Source: Salibacterium halotolerans
GTDB lineage: Bacteria > Bacillota > Bacilli > Bacillales > Marinococcaceae
Direction of reading: 5' to 3'
Length of the DNA stretch: 64,000 bases
Assembly: GCF_900115625.1 (NCBI RefSeq)
Contig: NZ_FOXD01000010.1
Location: 62,001-126,000 of the forward strand
In this document: positions 33,554 through 42,618 of the stretch, piece by piece
How the letters are laid out: every line of letters starts with the position of its first letter
How positions within the stretch are numbered: position 1 is the stretch's first letter
The notes under the pieces: generated by a model
The model's input: the letters and a program-made list of their open reading frames with translations, nothing else
Told to the model about the DNA's origin: nothing
Databases searched by the model: none
Translations under genes and position numbers: made by a program

Positions 33554-35143
33554 TTATTGTTTCCGGTCCGGGTCCTGCCGGCGCAGATCGATACGCCGGA
33601 TTTTACCGGTATTTGTCTTTGGCAGATCCTCGACAAATTGGATCCTGCGAGGATATTTGTATGGCGCAGTTAATTCTTTCGTGTGATCCTGCAGTTCTTT
33701 TTTCAAATTGTCCTCTGTCCCTGGAGAAGGCTGCTCTTTCAGCACGACAAAAGCTTTGACGACATTCCCGCGGATCTCATCCGGACTGGCAGTAACAGCA
33801 CACTCTTTGACGGCTTCATGTGAGTTCAGTGCATCTTCCACTTCGAATGGTCCGATCGTATAGCCGGAACTGATGATGATGTCATCACTGCGTCCTTCGA
33901 ACCAAAAATAACCGTCCTCATCTCTGAACGCCTGGTCTCCGGTGAGGTACCAATCTCCCCGGAAAGTGTCCTGCGTACGCTCCGGTTCTTTAAAATATTC
34001 TTTGAATAGAGCGGGGCAGTCTTTATGCACAGCTATGTCACCGGCTTCTCCCGCCGGAACCGAGGTACCGTTTTCGTCAATGATATCGACCGGATTCCCC
34101 GGTGTCGGTTTCCCCATGGATCCCGGTTTAATCTCCATACCGGTCAGCGTACCGACGAGAAGGGTGTTTTCCGTCTGCCCGTATCCGTCCCGGACATCGG
34201 CATCAAAAGCCTGTTTGAATGTTTCAATGACCTGCCGGTTCAGCGGTTCCCCGGCGGAAACGGTACTGCGGAGTTTCCCCAGATCATAACGTTCGAGCTG
34301 CTCGACTTTTGCCATCAGTCTGTATTCTGTCGGAGTGCAGCAAAGAGCATGGACACCTTCATTCTGAAGCAGTTCAAGGTATGTTTCCGGGTCAAACCGG
34401 CCGTGATAGACAAAGGCAGTGGCTCCGAGTGTAATGGTGGATAAAAGCGGGCTCCAGATCCATTTCTGCCATCCGGGTGCAGCAGTGGCCCAGACGATAT
34501 CCCCCTCCCGGACATCAAGCCATTCCCTGGCTGCGGTGCGGACGTGTGCATAAGCCCATCCGTGGGTATGCACTACCGCTTTAGGATGCCCGGTGGTTCC
34601 GGATGTATAGGAGAGAAAGGCCATATCCTCCCGTTTTGTTTTTTCACCTTGGTACGTTTCCGGGTGCTCCTTTGTCAGCGGTTCAAACGTCGTCCAGCCT
34701 TCTTTTTCCCCGCCGAGTACGAACTTGTGCTTCAGAGACGGGAGTGGTTCTGTGATGCTGTCCATTTCCTCAGTCACGTTGTGGAAGGCGGCTATACCTT
34801 TTGCTTTTGCATGATGAATGCGGTAGACAAGGTCCTTGGCACGCAGCATCGCCGAACACGGAACGGCCGTTATTCCCGCTTTCAGGCAGGCAAGATGAAT
34901 CATATATGCTTCCGGCAGTCTCGGAAACATCAACAACAGACGGTCCCCTTTTTGAAAGCCCTGTCCGATAAGGGTGTTTGCATATTGATTGGTCTTTCGT
35001 ACCAGTTCAGCGTAGGAAATATTTATTCTATTTTGGTTTTCATCCAGCCAGCGCACCGCTGTCCGTGTCTCATCTCCAGCGAATCGTTCCAGATCGTCGG
35101 TGATGTTATATGTGTCGGGTGCAATTAAGTTTCGTCCTTTCAA
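33554..35143 (-). CDS. mbcS: Acyl-CoA synthetase (acetyl-CoA synthetase-like, MbcS type)
   Basis: The 529-aa AMP-forming ligase has P-loop YTSGTTGHPKAVVHTH, GYGQTENTL, YLTGDQAFRDEDGYFWFEGRSDD and C-terminal PKTNTGKIRRIDLR, with the catalytic Lys. It activates a short-chain carboxylate to acyl-CoA. Length and sequence resemble B. subtilis MbcS (medium/branched-chain acyl-CoA ligase, formerly YtcI), though acetate or propionate cannot be excluded. The start is TTG, 5 nt after GGAGGGG. Divergent from the ThDP-enzyme gene. Confidence 0.85.
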   Translation of the reverse strand: MKGRNLIAPDTYNITDDLERFAGDETRTAVRWLDENQNRINISYAELVRKTNQYANTLIGQGFQKGDRLLLMFPRLPEAYMIHLACLKAGITAVPCSAMLRAKDLVYRIHHAKAKGIAAFHNVTEEMDSITEPLPSLKHKFVLGGEKEGWTTFEPLTKEHPETYQGEKTKREDMAFLSYTSGTTGHPKAVVHTHGWAYAHVRTAAREWLDVREGDIVWATAAPGWQKWIWSPLLSTITLGATAFVYHGRFDPETYLELLQNEGVHALCCTPTEYRLMAKVEQLERYDLGKLRSTVSAGEPLNRQVIETFKQAFDADVRDGYGQTENTLLVGTLTGMEIKPGSMGKPTPGNPVDIIDENGTSVPAGEAGDIAVHKDCPALFKEYFKEPERTQDTFRGDWYLTGDQAFRDEDGYFWFEGRSDDIIISSGYTIGPFEVEDALNSHEAVKECAVTASPDEIRGNVVKAFVVLKEQPSPGTEDNLKKELQDHTKELTAPYKYPRRIQFVEDLPKTNTGKIRRIDLRRQDPDRKQ

Positions 35144-35290
35144 TTATTCCCCTCCGTTCATATGGAATCCCTTCTATTATACTAGAAAATACAGCGGAAG
35201 AAACATGAAAATGGTTTTGTGGAGCTGTGACACCTATGTTTAAATTTTTGTTTCCTGCAAAAGCTAAAACAATAATGCGTACAGGAAAGG

Positions 35291-36931
35291 ATGGGTGTTT
35301 TGAATACGGCGGAACTGCTTATAACATGTCTTGAAAACGAAGGAATTGAATATATGTTTGGAGTGCCGGGGGAAGAAAATATTGATTTGATGGATGCTTT
35401 GATTGATTCCAGGATTGAATTCATCGTCACCAGGCATGAAACCGGGGCTGCGTTTATGGCGGGGACCTACGGGCGTCTGACCGGTAAACCGGCTGCGTGT
35501 CTGGCGACTCTCGGCCCAGGCGCTACCAATTTAATGACCGGTGTTGCCAATGCCAATATGGATAACAGTCCGCTGATTGCGATTACAGGGCAGGCCGGAT
35601 TGAATCGTCACCACAAAATATCGCACCAGCATTATGATCTGGTTTCGATGTACAAGCCTGTAACGAAATGGAATACCCAGATAAAATCAGCGGATACCGT
35701 TCCGGAAATCGTTCAAAAAGCGGTGGAGCAGAGCACAAGGGAAAAGCCGGGAGCGGTTCATATTGACCTTCCTGAAGATGTAGCCGGAATGGAAGCCGCC
35801 GGTTCGCCGCTGCCCGTTCGATCGACTGCAAAGGTGAAAGCATCAGAACAAAATATGAATAAAGCACTCGAGATAATCAACCGTGCGGATCATCCCTTAA
35901 TTCTTGCCGGCAACGGTATTGCCAGAGCCGGTGCTGCAAAGGAACTGCTTGAACTCGTTGAAAAGCAGCATATCCCTGTCGTGCAAACATTCATGGGAAA
36001 AGGAGCTCTGCCGCGCGATCACGAAAGAAATCTGCTTACAGCCGGTTTGAGCGGAAATGATTACATCACTTGCGGTTTCAGGGAAGCGGACCTGATTATC
36101 ACCGCCGGCTTTGATATGGCGGAATACCCGCCCCAAAATTGGAATCCGGACGGACGGACGCCGATTCTTCATGTGGACAGTAAGGAAGCGGAAGTCGATG
36201 CGTACTATCCGCCAGCCGTTCAGATTACCGGCTGTATCCGGACGAATCTGACAGCTCTTACTCAGTCTCTGCCCTCTCAAACAAGAGATATAGAGTGGGT
36301 GAAAAACGTCCGCACCCAGGCCCTTCAGGAGCTGTCCTCGTTTCAGGAGAGTGAAGGTTTTCCGGTGAAACCACAGAAAATTATTGCTGATCTGCGGGAT
36401 GTTTTAAATGAGGAGGATATTGTTATCTCCGACGTCGGAGCACACAAAATGTGGATGGCCCGGATGTATCATACCTCCCATCCCAACACCTGCCTCATTT
36501 CCAATGGTCTTGCTTCTATGGGTATTGCTGTGCCGGGAGCGGCAGCAGCTAAAATGGTTCACCCGGAACGGACGGTTGTTGCAGTCTGCGGAGACGGCGG
36601 CTTTCAGATGACGGGAGCAGAACTCGAAACAGCCGTACGTATGAATCTGCCGGTCATTATTTTATTGTGGAGAGACAACGGCTACGGCTTAATTGAGTGG
36701 CATCAGAAACGTTATTTCGAGCGTACATCCCATATCTCCTTTGGTAATCCGGATTTTACGGAACTCGCCCGTGCTTATGGACTGAAAGCTTACGGAATCA
36801 GTCATGCAAAAGAACTGAAGCCTGTTATGGAGGAGGCTGTTTCCCTGCAGAAGCCGGTACTGATTGACTGCCCGGTCGATTACAGCGAGAACATGAAACT
36901 AACTGAAAAACTTGGAAACATCCTTTGTTAG
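35291..36931 (+). CDS. Acetolactate synthase-like ThDP-dependent enzyme
   Basis: The 546-aa protein has the three-domain ThDP fold of acetohydroxyacid synthases: an N-terminal RHETGAAFMAGTYGRLTGKP with the catalytic Glu, GPGATNLMTGVANANMDNSP, and the ThDP-Mg motif GDGGFQMTGAELET with DNGYG in the C-terminal domain. It is not a close match to B. subtilis AlsS, and no regulatory small subunit or alsD is adjacent. It precedes an aldehyde dehydrogenase gene by 13 nt, so the pair is an operon. The ATG abuts GGAAAGG; TTG at 35300 is an alternative start. Confidence 0.82.
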   Translation: MGVLNTAELLITCLENEGIEYMFGVPGEENIDLMDALIDSRIEFIVTRHETGAAFMAGTYGRLTGKPAACLATLGPGATNLMTGVANANMDNSPLIAITGQAGLNRHHKISHQHYDLVSMYKPVTKWNTQIKSADTVPEIVQKAVEQSTREKPGAVHIDLPEDVAGMEAAGSPLPVRSTAKVKASEQNMNKALEIINRADHPLILAGNGIARAGAAKELLELVEKQHIPVVQTFMGKGALPRDHERNLLTAGLSGNDYITCGFREADLIITAGFDMAEYPPQNWNPDGRTPILHVDSKEAEVDAYYPPAVQITGCIRTNLTALTQSLPSQTRDIEWVKNVRTQALQELSSFQESEGFPVKPQKIIADLRDVLNEEDIVISDVGAHKMWMARMYHTSHPNTCLISNGLASMGIAVPGAAAAKMVHPERTVVAVCGDGGFQMTGAELETAVRMNLPVIILLWRDNGYGLIEWHQKRYFERTSHISFGNPDFTELARAYGLKAYGISHAKELKPVMEEAVSLQKPVLIDCPVDYSENMKLTEKLGNILC

Positions 36932-36944
36932 GGGGACATGCTGA

Positions 36945-38381
36945 ATGAGGATTGGATCAATCATTGACGGTATAGAACGAACGGAGTCCCGCCGGCCGGC
37001 GATGTACGTAAAAAACCCATATAACCAGGAACAGCTGGCCGAGTTAATTCCTGCAGACGAACAGGATGTGAAAGAGGCTGTGCAGAACAGCAGAGACACT
37101 TTTCACTCTGTTATGAAGCAGATGCCGGCTCATAAGAGGGCTGATATTCTCCGCCGGGCAGCTGACCTTTTGCAGGAAAGGTCGGACTCGTTTGCGGAAG
37201 TGATTATGCTCGAAGCCGGCAAACCAATCCGCCACAGCAGAGCAGAAATAGATCGCTCCGTCCAGGTGCTGCGTTTCGCTTCAGAACAAACGAAACACAT
37301 GACCGGTGAAGTACTTCCAATGGATGCAGCGGTCGGCGGGGCAGGCCGGAAAGGGTTTGTGAAACGGGAACCGCTCGGTGTGGTCGGAGCCATCACACCG
37401 TTTAATTTCCCGTTAACCCTGTCGCTTCATAAAATCGCTCCTGCTTTGGCGGCAGGAAATACCGTTGTTTATAAACCGGCAGAAAAAACACCTTTGTCTG
37501 CCTATAGGCTTGTACAGCTGCTGCAGGAGGCGGGACTTCCCAAGGGTGTGCTGAACTTGATTATCGGTACGGGACAAGAGACAGGTGTTCCGCTTACCAG
37601 AGATGACCGGGTGCAGAAAATCACGTTTACCGGAAGCCTGCCGGTTGGACGTTCCATCCGGAAAGAGGCGGGTTTTAAGAAAGTGACATTGGAACTGGGG
37701 TCGAATTCCCCGAATCTTATTTTTGAGGATGCTGATTTAGATCATGCTGTGGAAACGCTTGTTAAAGGAGCATTTGCCTTTTCCGGACAAGTCTGCATTT
37801 CCGCCCAGCGTGTTTATGTCCAGCGTACGATATACGAAACATTCCTGGACCGGTATGTACAGCAGACCGAAGCATTAAACGTCGGGGATCCAGCGGAGGA
37901 AACGACCGATATCGGTCCGATGATTAATGAGAACGAAGCAGAACGGGCCCAGCAGTGGATTGAAGATGCGGCAGCCAAAGGAGCGATTGTTCAGACTGGA
38001 GGAAGTCGAAACAAAACTATGCTGACGCCGACGATTATGACGAATGTAACCTCCAACATGAAAATCACGGCCGAAGAAGTATTTGCGCCCATCGTATCAA
38101 TCATTCCTTTTGAAACGGAAGAAGAAGCAGTTTCGATGGCAAACGATTCGATCTACGGGCTGCAGGCTGGTGTGTTCACAAAAAATATCAACCGTGCGTT
38201 CCGTACAGCGGACCGGCTGGAAACCGGAGGTGTGTGGATTAATGACATTTCAACTTATCGTCAGGACAACCATCCATATGGAGGTGTAAAACAAAGTGGG
38301 ATCGGCAGAGAAGGAGTGAAGTATGCGCTCGAGGACATGACGGAGCTGAAATTTATCGGTATTCGTTTGCAGGAGGAGTGA
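36945..38381 (+). CDS. NAD(P)-dependent aldehyde dehydrogenase
   Basis: The 478-aa ALDH has the cofactor segment PFNFPLTLSLHKIAPALAAGN, the catalytic Glu in VTLELGSNSPN, the nucleophile Cys in FAFSGQVCISAQRVYVQ, and a C-terminal PYGGVKQSGIGREGVKYA. It resembles the lactaldehyde/glyceraldehyde-3-phosphate subgroup more than betaine-aldehyde dehydrogenases, so I do not call an osmoprotectant role. Thirteen nt downstream of the ThDP enzyme; together they may convert a 2-oxo acid to aldehyde and then acid, or oxidise a related intermediate. Confidence 0.85.
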   Translation: MRIGSIIDGIERTESRRPAMYVKNPYNQEQLAELIPADEQDVKEAVQNSRDTFHSVMKQMPAHKRADILRRAADLLQERSDSFAEVIMLEAGKPIRHSRAEIDRSVQVLRFASEQTKHMTGEVLPMDAAVGGAGRKGFVKREPLGVVGAITPFNFPLTLSLHKIAPALAAGNTVVYKPAEKTPLSAYRLVQLLQEAGLPKGVLNLIIGTGQETGVPLTRDDRVQKITFTGSLPVGRSIRKEAGFKKVTLELGSNSPNLIFEDADLDHAVETLVKGAFAFSGQVCISAQRVYVQRTIYETFLDRYVQQTEALNVGDPAEETTDIGPMINENEAERAQQWIEDAAAKGAIVQTGGSRNKTMLTPTIMTNVTSNMKITAEEVFAPIVSIIPFETEEEAVSMANDSIYGLQAGVFTKNINRAFRTADRLETGGVWINDISTYRQDNHPYGGVKQSGIGREGVKYALEDMTELKFIGIRLQEE

Positions 38382-38442
38382 ACGTAAAAAAAGGCAGGCA
38401 TGACATGACGGATACGACCTTCTGAAAAAACGTTTCAACTTG

Positions 38443-38482
38443 AAAAGACGGAGCAGGGGCTTTCTCCCCAGCTCCGTCTTTT
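38443..38482. terminator. Bidirectional terminator between the aldehyde dehydrogenase and glutamate dehydrogenase genes
   Basis: AAAAGACGGAGC pairs perfectly with GCTCCGTCTTTT around a 16-nt loop. Confidence 0.88.
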
Positions 38483-38486
38483 GGCG

Positions 38487-39800
38487 TCATTTGTCATATG
38501 GTTCTTCAATCCATCCGCGTGCATGGAAGGCTTCTGTGATTTGATGGATGCCGGCAGTATAGGCGGCCTGACGCATCCGAATTTGTTTCTCTCTACGTAT
38601 GTCGAGGACCTTCTGAAATCCCTCTTTCATTTTTTCGGTGAGCTTCGCATTCACTTCGTCTTCTTTCCAATAATAATTCATCGCGTTCTGAACCCATTCG
38701 AAGTACGAGACCGTCACCCCCCCGGCATTACACAAAATATCCGGGATAACAAATATGTCTTTTTCTTCCATTATTTTATCTCCCTCAGGGGTGGTTGGTC
38801 CGTTAGCGGCTTCTGCCACTATTTTTGCCTGGATGGCAGGTGCGGTATTTTTTGTGATTTGATTTTCTACGGCTGCCGGAATAAAAATGTCAACGGGAAG
38901 TCCAAATACATCCTCGTTTGTTAAAGGATCGGCATCGGGATACGTATGAACCACATTTCCCTTTTTGACGAATTGCTGTATGTCCGGAATGTCAAGTCCG
39001 TTTTCGTCATAAATACCGCCATGGGCATTGGTAATGCCGGTGATTTTCACCCCGAGATGGTGTAAAAACTCAGCTGTCATGCTGCCGACATTGCCAAATC
39101 CCTGCAGGGCGGCTGTGGCACCATTCAGCTCCATACCGAGGACGCTGGCTGCTTCCTGAATGGTAATCGAAACCCCTCGTCCTGTTGCAGCCAGCCTTCC
39201 TGCCGAACCGCCGATAATGACGGGTTTCCCTGTGAGCATTCCTGGAATATTATGGCCGCGCAGTTTGTCATATTCATCAATCATCCAGCCCATCACTTTC
39301 GGACTTGTATTGATATCAGGTGCCGGTATATCTTTTTGGGGACCGATAAGGGGGGTGATTTTTTCGATATAAGTACGGCTTAATGTTTCCAGTTCACGTT
39401 CGGAAAGTTCATCAGGATCGACGATGATGCCGCCTTTGCCGCCTCCGAACGGAAGGTTGAGGATCGCCGATTTTAAAGACATCCAGATAGACAGTGCTTT
39501 GACTTCGTCCGCATTCACATCAGGATGGAATCGAATTCCTCCCTTGGTCGGTCCGAGAATATCGAGGTGTTGAGAGCGGTATCCGGTGAAATTCTCGATG
39601 CGTCCGTCATCCATACGAACAGGAATGGAAACCTCCAGAACTCTCATCGGCTGTTTCAGTAAATGGTACACATTTTCGTTTAGTCTCAGTGCAGTGGTAG
39701 AATCTTTTAACAGTCCCTGGACAATGTCATATGGATTTTTCAAATGGGTGGTAATATCAGCTTCTGCTTTGTCTTTTCTTGATTGCAATGGAAAAACCAT
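38487..39800 (-). CDS. Glutamate dehydrogenase (RocG/GudB family)
   Basis: The 437-aa enzyme deaminates glutamate to 2-oxoglutarate. It has the catalytic region GPTKGGIRFHPDV, LPFGGGKGGIIVDP with the active Lys, DIPAPDINTSPKVM, the Rossmann loop LQGFGNVGSM and EAANGPTTPEGD. Compared with B. subtilis RocG/GudB it is similar in length, with no sign of the gudB decryptified duplication. The annotated ATG lies directly against AGGAGG; a TTG at 39788 has more usual spacing. Monocistronic. Confidence 0.92.
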   Translation of the reverse strand: MVFPLQSRKDKAEADITTHLKNPYDIVQGLLKDSTTALRLNENVYHLLKQPMRVLEVSIPVRMDDGRIENFTGYRSQHLDILGPTKGGIRFHPDVNADEVKALSIWMSLKSAILNLPFGGGKGGIIVDPDELSERELETLSRTYIEKITPLIGPQKDIPAPDINTSPKVMGWMIDEYDKLRGHNIPGMLTGKPVIIGGSAGRLAATGRGVSITIQEAASVLGMELNGATAALQGFGNVGSMTAEFLHHLGVKITGITNAHGGIYDENGLDIPDIQQFVKKGNVVHTYPDADPLTNEDVFGLPVDIFIPAAVENQITKNTAPAIQAKIVAEAANGPTTPEGDKIMEEKDIFVIPDILCNAGGVTVSYFEWVQNAMNYYWKEDEVNAKLTEKMKEGFQKVLDIRREKQIRMRQAAYTAGIHQITEAFHARGWIEEPYDK

Positions 39801-39896
39801 CCTCCTTATTCTAATATACAGTTCATTCTTACTAATGCTGGGTCATTTTCCCTCCGGCATTATGTAGAAAAAATATGTCATCATGAATAGAAAAGC

Positions 39897-39925
39897 CTGA
39901 AAAGATGAAAATCCCATCTTTTCAG
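39897..39925 (-). terminator. Terminator of the Mn catalase gene
   Basis: CTGAAAAGATG pairs perfectly with CATCTTTTCAG around 7 nt. The T-rich side (GCTTTTCTATTC) is on the minus strand. Confidence 0.7.
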
Positions 39926-39986
39926 AGCAATTCTTATTTTTGGTTCTGCTGTCCCATATTATTTTCTCCAGGCTGTTTCTTTTCAT

Positions 39987-40817
39987 TCACAGATTGTCTG
40001 GAAACAGAGGCGTGTCATGAACATAAGGAGGCGCGGGATGTAAAGAGGGGACTTGTCCCATTGGCTTCGGGTTTCCATCGTATTCAAATGTGCTTTGGTT
40101 ATCCATAGTTGTCCCACTTGCCCATCGTCCGGTTTGGCTTTGGGTTCCCTCTGAAAAATTCATGAACGAATAAGCCACTTCCTGTTTTTCCTTTTCTTTT
40201 GGAAAAGTGGAAGGGACAACAACAGACTGCTGCTGCTCCAACTCTTCGATGGCAGCCATCCATTGATTTTGGTGCATGGTATCTCTGGCGATTAAGAAGG
40301 ACAGCATGTCTCTCACACCTTGGTCAGTGGTGGATTCATACAAACGGACAACCTGCAGTCTGCCTTGGGACTCGGCATTTAAATTGGCCCGGAAATCGGC
40401 CAGCAGGTTCCCGCTTGCGATCGTATATCTTGAATTCCACGGATAGCCGGAGCTGTCGGTCGGCTGGGCTCCCAATCCTGACACAATGATATGCTGGGGA
40501 TTCATGCCGCCCATAACTGCCCCTAAGACGGGATCCTCGGCTGCATTTTCCTGGGTTTCCACCGGCGCGGAATCCAGCAGCTGTGCGATCATGGTCGCCA
40601 GCATCTCGACATGGGCAATTTCTTCGGTTCCTATATCAAGCAGCATATCCCGGTATTTTTCATTTCCGCGGCAGTTCCAGCCCTGAAAAAGATACTGCAT
40701 AGCTACGGTTATTTCTCCAAACTGCCCTCCCAACACTTCCTGCAGCTTTTTGGCGTATACGGGATCCGGTTTATCAGGTTTTGCATTATACTGAAGTTCT
40801 TTTTTGTGATAAAAAAT
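39987..40817 (-). CDS. Manganese catalase, apparent ATT start codon
   Basis: This dinuclear Mn catalase removes H2O2. Homologues begin with a residue run like MFYHKKELQYNAKPD. Here that same stretch is in frame but its first codon is ATT, 8 nt after AAAGGAG. Numbering from this ATT puts the metal ligands at Glu35, Glu66, His69, Glu149 and His182, essentially the Lactobacillus plantarum positions. The next permissible start (TTG at 40736) would remove 27 residues just before Glu35, which is unlikely. The product is 276 aa, including LNAESQGRLQVVRLY and RDTMHQNQWMAA. It is 14 nt behind a DUF2512 membrane gene on the same strand. Confidence 0.88.
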   Translation of the reverse strand: MFYHKKELQYNAKPDKPDPVYAKKLQEVLGGQFGEITVAMQYLFQGWNCRGNEKYRDMLLDIGTEEIAHVEMLATMIAQLLDSAPVETQENAAEDPVLGAVMGGMNPQHIIVSGLGAQPTDSSGYPWNSRYTIASGNLLADFRANLNAESQGRLQVVRLYESTTDQGVRDMLSFLIARDTMHQNQWMAAIEELEQQQSVVVPSTFPKEKEKQEVAYSFMNFSEGTQSQTGRWASGTTMDNQSTFEYDGNPKPMGQVPSLHPAPPYVHDTPLFPDNL

Positions 40818-40831
40818 GATAAACGCTCCTT

Positions 40832-41197
40832 TCAGGAATATACTTTTGGATTTTTAGAAATAACAGCATTGATGACATATTTATGAAAAAACCATTCTCC
40901 TGCCCCGATAATGATTCCGGACAGCAACGCTAAAATAAAGGGTACAGGCTCATTCAAAATATACGGACCGACAAGCCAGATTACCAATGTGCATAATCCG
41001 ATGTCAGCTAAGGTGGAAACAGTATTATTTGTTGCTTTTAATATGAATAAATCCCCGATTACATAAGCAGTCCCTGTCACAATGAGGGCCAGCCCGGCTG
41101 TATTCCAGAACGGATATCCACCGGCTGGTAACAGGACAACAAGCAGAATCAGGAGTGTAAGGACGGTTTTGATGCCAAGGGCTGTAACATGATTCAC
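40832..41197 (-). CDS. DUF2512 (YndM-like) membrane protein
   Basis: The 121-aa protein has four hydrophobic segments (TVLTLLILLVVLLP; NTAGLALIVTGTAYVIGDLF; STLADIGLCTLVIWLVGPYI; PFILALLSGIIIGAGEWFFH), matching the YndM/DUF2512 family of unknown function. I take GTG (MNHVTALGIK) as start because AAAGGAGG lies 7 nt upstream; the longer frame lacks a ribosome site. It is upstream of and probably co-transcribed with the Mn catalase, whose ribosome site overlaps its stop codon. A link to envelope or oxidative stress in sporulation is plausible but unproven. Confidence 0.8.
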   Translation of the reverse strand: MNHVTALGIKTVLTLLILLVVLLPAGGYPFWNTAGLALIVTGTAYVIGDLFILKATNNTVSTLADIGLCTLVIWLVGPYILNEPVPFILALLSGIIIGAGEWFFHKYVINAVISKNPKVYS

Positions 41198-41326
41198 GTG
41201 CCTTCCTCCTTTCATCAGCTTAGGTTCTACAGAACGACAGGAATTATGCGGCCGGAAATGAGGGAGGGACAGCATTATCTTTGAAATCTGTGGAAGTGCA
41301 GGAGGATGGATGTTGTGCAGCGCTCC

Positions 41327-42556
41327 TTATTTGTAATGACCGCCGATTTTCTGTGCCCGCAGTAACGCCTGGCCGGCTTGTGTGAGGGAGGAAGCGTGCA
41401 GGACGGCGGCACTGCCGAAGCGCTGTTTTAAGTGATCGATGGTATGGTTCAGGCTTTCTTTGTCCTGAAGCGGGGAAAACAAAGAAAGCTGGCGGAACGT
41501 ATCGGGAACAAGCTGGTCCAGCGTAATCCCGACACTGCGGAGGGGAAATCCCGTCCAATGCTCACGGAATAAGCGGCACACCGTTTCATAAATGACGGTT
41601 CCATCGTTGGTGTAATCCATCAGTTTCTCCTGCCGGTGAAAGCCGGCGGGATAATCAAAATCGTGCCCGCCGGCGCCGGCTGAAACGGTGCAGCCCATGC
41701 ATCCATCGGCGCGCACCCGGCGTGCCACCTCTTCACTCAGTTCGCGCAGAACGACACGGATTTCCTCCCAGCTGTAATAATCACGCGCCAGTGTCATATG
41801 GTGGCCGATTCCTTTACGGTGGACATGGGTATCGGTGGTAACCGGGGAGGAATCGCGCCCGTACGCGGTATGCCAGATTAATTCACCATTGATGCCCCAG
41901 CGTTTCTGCAGCTGTTCCAGTGGAAAGGCGGCAAGCTGTCCGATGGTGCGGATGCCCATGTTTCGCAGGTGTTTCTCCATTCTGCTTCCGACGCCGAATA
42001 AATCGCCGACAGGTCTGGGCCACAGCTGCTGCTGCAGGTTGGCATCAGAAAGGGTGAACATTTCCCCGGGCGTTTTTTTGGCAAAGTGGTCACACGCCAT
42101 TTTGGCAAGAACCTTTGTCGGACCGATACCGACCCGGGCATTCACGCCGAGCATCCGCTTCACCTGCCGTTTCAGAAGACGGGCGGCTTCTTCGGGGCTC
42201 TCATCCGGACGGAGCACGTGTGTCATTTCCACGAAAATTTCATCGACACTGTACGGTTCCACCTGATTGCTGACCGCTTCGAAAACGGCGGCGATTTCAA
42301 CAGATGCATCAAGATAAAGCTGCATGCGTGGTTTGATCACCGTAAGATGCGGGCATTTATTCTCCGCTTCCCACAGCGCCTCGGCCGTCTGCACTCCCCA
42401 TTTTTTCGCCTCCGGACAGGCGGCCAGAATGACACCGCTTCGAATGTCCGGATCTCCCGCGACAACGACGGGCTGTTCCTCGAGGTCCGGCCGGAATACT
42501 TTTTCGAGACTGGCGTAAAAAGACTGCATATCGACAAGAAAAATAGTGCGTTCCAT
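41327..42556 (-). CDS. yqjW: Y-family DNA polymerase (YqjW/PolY2, UvrX-like)
   Basis: The 409-aa translesion polymerase has catalytic carboxylates in IFLVDMQSFYASLE and VEPYSVDEIFVEM, a helix-hairpin-helix thumb (GVGSRMEKHLRNMGIRTIGQ) and the little-finger domain. It belongs to the Gram-positive UmuC-like YqjW/UvrX group rather than DinB (PolY1). Start ATG 8 nt after GGAG. A perfect LexA core sits in the promoter spacer just upstream, so it is an SOS-induced mutagenic bypass enzyme. No accessory yqzH- or yolD-type gene is visible next to it. Confidence 0.9.
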   Translation of the reverse strand: MERTIFLVDMQSFYASLEKVFRPDLEEQPVVVAGDPDIRSGVILAACPEAKKWGVQTAEALWEAENKCPHLTVIKPRMQLYLDASVEIAAVFEAVSNQVEPYSVDEIFVEMTHVLRPDESPEEAARLLKRQVKRMLGVNARVGIGPTKVLAKMACDHFAKKTPGEMFTLSDANLQQQLWPRPVGDLFGVGSRMEKHLRNMGIRTIGQLAAFPLEQLQKRWGINGELIWHTAYGRDSSPVTTDTHVHRKGIGHHMTLARDYYSWEEIRVVLRELSEEVARRVRADGCMGCTVSAGAGGHDFDYPAGFHRQEKLMDYTNDGTVIYETVCRLFREHWTGFPLRSVGITLDQLVPDTFRQLSLFSPLQDKESLNHTIDHLKQRFGSAAVLHASSLTQAGQALLRAQKIGGHYK

Positions 42557-42589
42557 AGTCACCGCTCCATGATGATGATTGTATGTTTC

Positions 42590-42618
42590 AGTGTAAGGGA
42601 ACGCATGTTCTTTATCAA
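42590..42618 (-). promoter_or_regulatory. SOS promoter with LexA box for yqjW
   Basis: GAACGCATGTTC at 42599-42610 fits the Bacillus LexA consensus GAAC-RNRY-GTTC. On the minus strand it lies exactly between TTGATA (42618-42613) and TACACT (42595-42590), which are 17 bp apart. The promoter overlaps the 3' end of the dehalogenase gene. Confidence 0.85.

Noticed and set aside
36945-38381. Betaine-aldehyde dehydrogenase role for the ALDH
   Set aside because: No choline dehydrogenase or transporter is adjacent, and the sequence looks closer to the lactaldehyde/glyceraldehyde-phosphate subgroup.
39987-40736. Mn catalase as an N-terminally truncated pseudogene
   Set aside because: The missing N-terminus is present in frame upstream with a good ribosome site; only the start codon is non-standard.
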